In this document: piece by piece, positions 7,297-12,005 of the stretch
Layout: the number at the start of each line of letters is the position of its first letter
Position numbering within the stretch: position 1 is the first letter of the stretch
Assembly: GCA_015679605.1 (NCBI GenBank)
Contig: JAAAVE010000344.1
Coordinates: 311 to 12,315, forward strand
Origin: Podila epigama
Lineage: Eukaryota; Mortierellomycota; Mortierellomycetes; Mortierellales; Mortierellaceae
DNA length: 12,005 bases
Reading direction: 5' to 3'
Translations under genes and position numbers: made by a program
Notes under the pieces: model-generated
The model's database searches: none
Told to the model about the DNA's origin: nothing
Seen by the model: only the letters and a program-made list of their open reading frames with translations

Positions 7297-10200
7297 CTAA
7301 CGTTCAGCAAAAAAAACGCGAGTAAAAAGTCCGGTCGTTGTCAATAGGGAAGAAAAGATGTTGTACAGTCTAATGAAAACGGCGACCAAGGTGATCTTAT
7401 CCCGCACCATTCTCAATGTCAGTCCTGGAATGATAGTGGAGAAGAGTTGGATCGGCCCATTCTGGCCAGGCCGTGGTGCTACTAGGGGTGGTGGTTTCGA
7501 AATAGCTTTTTTATGTTGTGGCCGGGAGAATTTCTTGATTTTCGGGGATCCTGAGCGTGGCAACTGTCGATGAAGTTTGTAAAGAAGAAGACTTGGACGG
7601 CGATGATGATGTTGAAGACACACTCTGGTTCAAAAGTTGCGACAGACCTGACAATGGTGGCGGTGTGGAAGGCATTGACACCGTCTTCGCTGTTTCCTTT
7701 GTCGCTGCTGCTGTTGTTGTTGTTGTCGTCGTCGTCAATGGCGGCTCTGAAAATATGTTTGTATTCTTGGCATCGGCCAAGGACGACTCTGGCAATCGCA
7801 TCGAACGGTCCAACTCGGAAGCCGACGCCAATCCCACACCAGATTTTGAAAGAGGCACTGGTGTTGGACTGAACAACTTTTTGGGTGAGAATTGGAGTTG
7901 GGGCAAAGATTGAGACTGTGTCATGGGTACGGATGAGAGTGATGTATTGTTGCCACGAACAGCCATGTTGCTCCAGTTTGGTGTGTGGTGAGAAAACGAT
8001 TGTCTCGGCTCTGGAATTTGAATGGGTGTGGAACCATTACTGGGTATCGTGGCCGAGATGTTATTATGAGTGATGTTGCTGTTGCTGTTGCTGTTGACAT
8101 CGCCGTTTCTATTATTTTGACCGATGCTATTTGTATTGTTATTGCTGCTACTGGCACTTTGATTTCGACGGAAAAACCGCCTTTTGGTAGGCGCCGTTGT
8201 GGTGGTGGTCGTCGCGGTGATGAGAGGTGATGCCGACTCTGTGGTTGCCAAAGTCGAGGGACCACTCATGACAGAGATGGCGTCTTGTGCCGCGGTGTAT
8301 CCTCCTCCTCCTATTGCTCCATGTACCGTGTGAACAGATCCTGAACGGTTCTGGTGGCTTCCATTTGCTGCAACCTTTTTGCCAAAAAGACCACGTCGCT
8401 TCAGTTGAGGACTCGACTCTGGCGCCATGGCCAAGGCACTCCTACCGTTCATACTATTGCCCGTTGGTGTCATCGTCTGTATGGTCCGAATGGACTCTGC
8501 ATAATATGTAGAAGGTGCTCCTGGGAGTATGGTCTGACCGGTTGCGCCATGATGCACACTGCCCGATGATGACGACTGGCCACCAGCGCCAGCGCCGGCA
8601 CCTAGAGCTGCCATGGATGTTCCTGCTGCAAGTCCATTGAGTTGCCCTCCAGTGTTTCCATTACCTCCTCGCTTAAAAATACTACCCGCCCACTGTTTTG
8701 CCCATCCTACACGCTGTCGGACAGCTCGCTTGGCCATATTCACATTCATTCGGCCCGAATTCTTCATCAAAAAGAGCATGGCGCAATTGCTGGAAAACAG
8801 AACCACCAAGAAAAAGTCAAAGCTGCAGTACCGCACAAGAAGGGTATATGCTGTCAGCATCAACAATGTCCGCCGTCGCTGTCGAACAAAGGCAGTCTCT
8901 CTGACAACTACAAAAGATGAGAGAGCAAAGAATGTTACAAAAAAGAAAAAGAAAGAGGTTATTATAGCGCCAGTCTTTCAACTGTGTGTGAGCGAGAAAA
9001 ACAACAGAAGAAGGTTGAAGAGCCTATCGTGACATTACGGGCCAAGGTCATCTTGTTTCCGGTTTTGGGGTCTGGCTCTGGATATGTCAAGAGATCAATG
9101 AACTGAAGCGGGATATCGAGCCATGGGTTTGGCTTGTCCTTTTCTTGACTCTTTTGCTGCAATTGTGTTTCTGGACCTTCAATCCAGTTCACGAGTGCAT
9201 CCAACAAAGGCGAGTCCATGAGCCAGCTCCAAGAATTCACCTCTTGAGTGTCATCCGTGTTGATAGGATTGTCGGGACGTGCTCCTCCATACCCAGGAAC
9301 CCCTAAAACCCCTGGGTAGGTGTGATGGCGTCGTTGCTGTGGTAATTTTACATCTTGTCCAGAGTGTGCTCCATTCAACAATGGCGTTGGTCTGACAATG
9401 TCTTCTGAACTGTCTGACAACTCTCCTGGACTCACGTCCGGTGTAGGGAGAATATTGGTCGAAACGCGCCGATCCCGATTCAGGAGATACGGCTCATGCT
9501 CCTGATCCTCTTCGTCGATCAAATGCTCATGATCGGAATGTGGCCGGTCCTTGAGCGGAACATACTCTACATGTTCATTCATTCTTGCGGCAACAGAGAG
9601 AATGGTGGGTGAAGCCAACGATGACCGAACCTGATGACCACGTTGAGGCTGGGGTTGGGCAGGAGGAGAGACAAAAGCGTCAGAATGCCGTGAGCGTTGC
9701 GAGGGTGGGGTGGTGGTGGTCAAACTCTGGCGATGGTGATGGTGATGTACTGACGCGACGGCGTGTGGTGGCGACGACGACAGTGTACTAGACTTGCGTC
9801 GCAATTGAGGAGGTATTGGATTTGAGGAGTGCAGTCGACGACGATGAACAGAGGCAGAAAAAGAAAAGTCATCAAGAGAGATGGCACGTCGCATGAATGG
9901 TCGTGCTTGGCTATGAGGATCGGTCATGTCCCTACTACTGACGATATAGGATGTATCAGATAGGTATCCATCACCATGATGACGGTGAAGTGGATGCTTG
10001 TGATCCTCGCCCATCTCGTGGTCTTGGTCTTGATCATGGTCATCGATGACATCACCATGAAGGGGGTCGACAGGCTGTGAAAGTACAAGCTACATGTGAA
10101 AGGACAGAGCGTATTGTCAAATGTCAGTAACTAAGGATGGATCTAGAGACCAGAAAGGTGGTAAGAAGAGAGAGTCTTTTCCCACACACAATGAATGAAG

Positions 10201-11260
10201 TAATAATATTATTTAAAAAAAAGACCATGGAACCATGGAATGAACCGTTAGGAAATCAAGAATGTGATATCCATGTTCTGTTTTGTTTTTGTCAAGAACA
10301 AGGAGAAGAGTGTCTCCTTGACAACAGTACGTTTTTCCCTCCAAAAAAACCCATCCCCATAGAAATGAATGATAAGGCTACAGTTATGATTGTACAAATG
10401 TAGGGTCAAAATGGATTGTGTACAGTACATATGGATAGGTACATTTGTATCATGAAGAGAAGAGAGAAAGGAGACGACGTCGATGAAGAAGAAAAAAAGA
10501 ACCATGGGAAGGAGAAAGAAAGAACATCCAGGAGAGATGAAAAAAAAAGGTGTACAGTACATCAAGTATCGCGTGGAATGCATCCATCCACCCCCACACA
10601 CGCACATACACACACCTACTACCCTCTTGGTACTTTTCCATTCATGACAACGTATTGCACTCCATGCTAGTTGCATCCTATCATCTCGTCCACTCCAAAA
10701 AAAAAAAAAAAAAAAAAACTGGAACACAAACACCACAATTTTGTGGGGCAAAGAACAATGCTCGTTCTAAACGAGTGATATAAAATGCATACAACCGTGC
10801 TGTCAGACATTAGCTTGAGCCAGGAAGAGATCTTCTTGGAGGTGACCTTGCCTTCGATCGACGCACGGGCCAGTTGCGACATGTGTTCTAGCTCACCCTG
10901 AAGGGCTTCAGCCGAAGGACCTTCAGCGACTAGTTTTTTTGGTTGAGAGATTGAGAGAGTGGGGAGAGAGAGGGGGGTTTTTTTTTCAGACAACAGATCC
11001 ATGTGTGACATGTAGATTGCAGAGATGCAAACAAAGGTGCAAGATGCCATGTTCTTTTCCATATGCTATGATGAGCCCCCTTTCATAATCCTGTTAAAAA
11101 ACTCACCTCGGTAATGTGGGAATCCGCGGGTGATGATGCGAAAGGGATTGGTCGTCTGACGAGGATGATGTTGAAGCACAAGGTAGTCTGTCTCGGACAC
11201 ATTCTTCCAGCTGGATCTACCTCGCAGCAGGACCCTCACGAGTCTCGGCTGGACAACCAT
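7297..11260 (-). CDS. Unrecognised large membrane-hairpin protein (five exons)
   Basis: Gene 2. Exons: 11260-11107, 10929-10793, 10089-9039, 8907-7624, 7550-7297; 959 aa. ATG 11260 is the first ATG after a roughly 300-nt ATG-free leader. All four splices keep phase, with split codons giving V52, L448 and R876.

Exon 1 encodes a basic segment (RVLLRGRSSWKN). Exon 2 encodes a helical stretch (LQGELEHMSQLARAS). Residues 98-380 look disordered, with basic kinase-type motifs (RRAIS, RRKSS, RRVS). A conserved-looking core spans about 383-529: WLMDSPLLDALVNWIEG, then DIPLQFIDLLTYPEPD, then basic FVRQRRRT. Two hydrophobic stretches follow (about 461-472 and 477-495, broken by VRYCS), then an amphipathic segment (MAKRAVRQRVGWAKQW, 505-520). 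This suggests a re-entrant or double membrane helix with cytosolic flanks.

Residues 530-875 are Ser/Thr/Asn-rich. The tail (877-959) is basic, then hydrophobic. There is no signal peptide. I do not recognise the family. Without the last intron, the protein would stop at 7511 (912 aa). Confidence 0.75.
7551..7623 (-). other. Proposed last intron of gene 2 (73 nt)
   Basis: On the - strand, donor A|GTGTGT starts at 7623 (fits GTRNGT) and acceptor CTCAG ends at 7551. Its length is 1 modulo 3, so removal shifts from the frame that stops at 7511 to a frame open to TAG at 7297. That frame uses coding-like codons and has a hydrophobic stretch. No good branch site (CTRAY) is visible inside. A shorter alternative uses an acceptor at CGACAG (7564). 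If no intron exists, the protein ends in LPATT at 7514. Confidence 0.5.
8908..9038 (-). other. Intron 3 of gene 2 (131 nt)
   Basis: On the - strand, donor GCCC|GTAATG starts at 9038, the TTTCTTTTT tract follows, and acceptor TTTTGTAG ends at 8908. Without splicing the upstream frame stops at about 8962. Splicing joins C plus TT into a Leu codon and produces the continuous motif KMTLA-L-VRETAFVRQRRRT, leading directly into the membrane segment. A TAATAAC near the middle may be the branch site. Confidence 0.9.
10419..10562. repeat. Two copies of palindromic 12-mer TGTACAGTACAT, 132 bp apart
   Basis: TGTACAGTACAT occurs at 10419-10430 and again at 10551-10562. Each is a near-perfect inverted repeat (TGTAC-A-GTACA). 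Both lie within intron 2 of gene 2. The sequence between is purine-rich on the + strand and not otherwise repeated. The role is unknown. Confidence 0.6.
10697..10718. repeat. 22-base poly-A (poly-T on - strand) homopolymer
   Basis: An uninterrupted run of 22 A on the + strand, lying near the donor end of gene 2 intron 2, where it is transcribed as poly-U. It is the longest homopolymer in the window and a likely spot for length variation or sequencing error. It could be mistaken for the scar of a retroposed tail, but no element precedes it. Confidence 0.9.
10930..11106 (-). other. Intron 1 of gene 2 (177 nt)
   Basis: On the - strand, donor CGAG|GTGAGT starts at 11106 and acceptor AACTAG ends at 10930. 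A strong CT tract (10945-10980) precedes the acceptor, and CTCAAC about 19 nt upstream may be the branch site. Splicing joins G plus TC to give Val 52 and connects HYR to AEGPSAEALQGEL in phase. Confidence 0.85.
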
Positions 11261-11560
11261 GGGAAAAGGGGTGCTTGCCACCTTTTTTTTTTTATATCGT
11301 TCTATATTTTTGTGTTTGCTGTCAAGAGTTGAAGAGATGAAAGGGAAAAGTAGGTGAATGCTGATTGTAAATGCGTCAGAACGGAGCGTGTATGTATTGA
11401 TGTGTCGATAGAGTGTTGGAAGAGTGGTTGAGTGAAGAAGTAAGGTGGTTGTTGGTTGTTTGATTAAAGATGAATGGATGGATGAACGAGTGGAATGAAT
11501 GAACGAGCGAACGAATGAAATGTGGGGAAGATAGTAACAAAAAGTGACCGACCAACTGAC
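11261..11560 (-). promoter_or_regulatory. ATG-free, pyrimidine-rich 5' leader of gene 2
   Basis: Read on the - strand, this stretch is C/T/A-rich (TTCATTCGTTCGCTCG-like repeats and CAACCAACAACC). It contains no ATG between about 11560 and the start codon at 11260, although some would be expected by chance. This supports ATG 11260 as the first start met by scanning ribosomes. The frame upstream of it is open but lacks any ATG. Transcription probably starts within or just beyond this stretch. Confidence 0.5.
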
Positions 11561-12005
11561 ATATGAAAAAAATAAAAATACGATGATCCCTTTGCCCGAT
11601 CAAAATTTATCTGCAAAAACTCATATCCATCCCATCACCCCATTTTCTCAATGCTCTGCAAAGCAGCACAGACAGACGGTGGGGTGCATCATTGTTTGTT
11701 GTGCATTGCTCAACTTGTTTGATGTATACACCCCTCCAACTCAACAACATGGTCAAACGACACATGCCAACTCTTTTTTTGCATACTAAATTTTTTTTTT
11801 TTTTTTATTGTTATGTTGAAAAGTTGAGTTGAAAAGTTGAAAAGTGACAATAGCTTGCTTACATTTTGCACAACGACAATGACTAGAAACGAAAATAATA
11901 AAAACTTTTGAAAGAAATAAAGCTTTTGTAAAAAAAAAAAGTGAATTGCAAATATTGCAAATATCCGCTATTGGGCATCGTCGGTGTCTATCCTCACCCC
12001 CCCCC
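11561..12005. other. Promoter / intergenic region upstream of gene 2, no gene seen
   Basis: No convincing coding frame on either strand. Visible items are a poly-T run near 11790-11806 and a GTTGAAAA-type direct repeat near 11815-11842. AATAAA occurs on the + strand near 11915-11921, with no + strand gene before it. There is also a duplicated TTGCAAATA near 11945-11963, one reverse CCAAT (ATTGG near 11971) and a C run at the window edge. Presumably it is the upstream control region of gene 2, and possibly of a divergent gene beyond the window. Confidence 0.5.
11944..11963. repeat. Tandem TTGCAAATA duplication
   Basis: The unit ATTGCAAAT occurs twice in direct tandem, a 9-bp repeat resembling a doubled octamer-like site. 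It lies roughly 700 bp upstream of the gene 2 start and just beside a reverse CCAAT box. It may be a factor-binding pair or simple duplication; I cannot tell which. Confidence 0.4.

Larger units (their letters stand above)
10090..10792 (-). other. Intron 2 of gene 2 (703 nt, long)
   Basis: On the - strand, donor GTT|GTATGC starts at 10792 and the acceptor CATGTAG ends at 10090, preceded by TTACTGAC (branch-like, 10130-10123). An alternative acceptor, TTTCACAG ending at 10075, is also in phase and would drop five residues (LVLSQ). The intron holds a 22-base homopolymer, CA-rich sequence and a duplicated palindromic 12-mer. Its open frames look non-coding (Phe runs, Cys/His-rich). I found no further exon in it, but a small one cannot be excluded. 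Confidence 0.7.

Noticed and set aside
7358-7573. 71-codon + strand frame between the two genes
   Set aside because: It lies antisense to the proposed last exon of gene 2, whose codon pattern is more coding-like. It has no promoter or conserved feature.
8613-9032. 139-codon + strand frame across gene 2 intron 3
   Set aside because: It is antisense to the best-supported coding core of gene 2, and it ends in Lys runs from the poly-T tract of the intron.
10697-10718. Poly-A run as a retrotransposon (SINE/LINE) tail
   Set aside because: No internal promoter boxes, reverse-transcriptase remnants or target-site duplication were seen next to it.
10248-10751. 167-codon - strand frame within gene 2 intron 2
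   Set aside because: Its Phe runs come from poly-T, and its Cys/Val/Gly and His/Ser stretches come from CA-rich repeats. It has no domain-like region, and the splice sites around it skip it.
11905-11945. AATAAA plus poly-A as the 3' end of a + strand gene
   Set aside because: No + strand coding sequence precedes it; the region is the upstream side of gene 2.

Overview
The window reads as nuclear DNA of a fungus. Two large protein genes are each interrupted by short GT-AG spliceosomal introns. Their leaders are long, pyrimidine-rich and poor in ATG, the proteins are full of Ser/Thr/Gln/Asn/His low complexity, and simple-sequence repeats lie between and inside the genes. There are no operons, ribosome-binding sites or bacterial mobile elements. 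The style fits an early-diverging filamentous fungus (Mucoromycota, possibly Mortierella-like), but that placement is an impression from gene style only. No rRNA, tRNA, CRISPR array or transposon was recognised.

Layout. Positions 1-1260 are intergenic or promoter DNA with several short-period repeats: an exact 6-bp ACTCNN array, TGGAT-type repeats, a 9-bp GACCC repeat, and eight ATTGG (reverse CCAAT) pentamers. They end in a CTT/CTC-rich pyrimidine block. Positions 1260-2354 are a G-poor, ATG-poor leader of gene 1. It may contain an extra in-frame coding exon (1493-2045) followed by an intron (2046-2268). The securely coding part of gene 1 (+ strand, about 2355-7116, intron 3382-3697) encodes a roughly 1480-residue Sel1/TPR-like repeat protein buried in disordered sequence. 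Gene 2 lies on the - strand (11260 down to 7297) and converges on gene 1. I rebuilt it as five exons by matching splice sites and reading phase; the product is about 959 aa. It has a conserved-looking centre with a double hydrophobic segment (membrane hairpin), disordered flanks and, if a proposed last intron is right, a basic plus hydrophobic C-terminal tail. I do not recognise its family.

The two stop codons are only about 180 bp apart (7116 and 7297), so the 3' untranslated regions share or overlap DNA. Positions 11261-12005 are the leader and promoter of gene 2. There is no sign that the two genes work in one pathway. Both products look like large, heavily phosphorylatable scaffold or regulatory proteins, one soluble with Sel1 repeats and one membrane-attached.

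Most worth checking: the hidden last intron of gene 2, the alternative N-terminal exon of gene 1, the unrecognised membrane-hairpin module of gene 2, and the possible PUF element behind gene 1.
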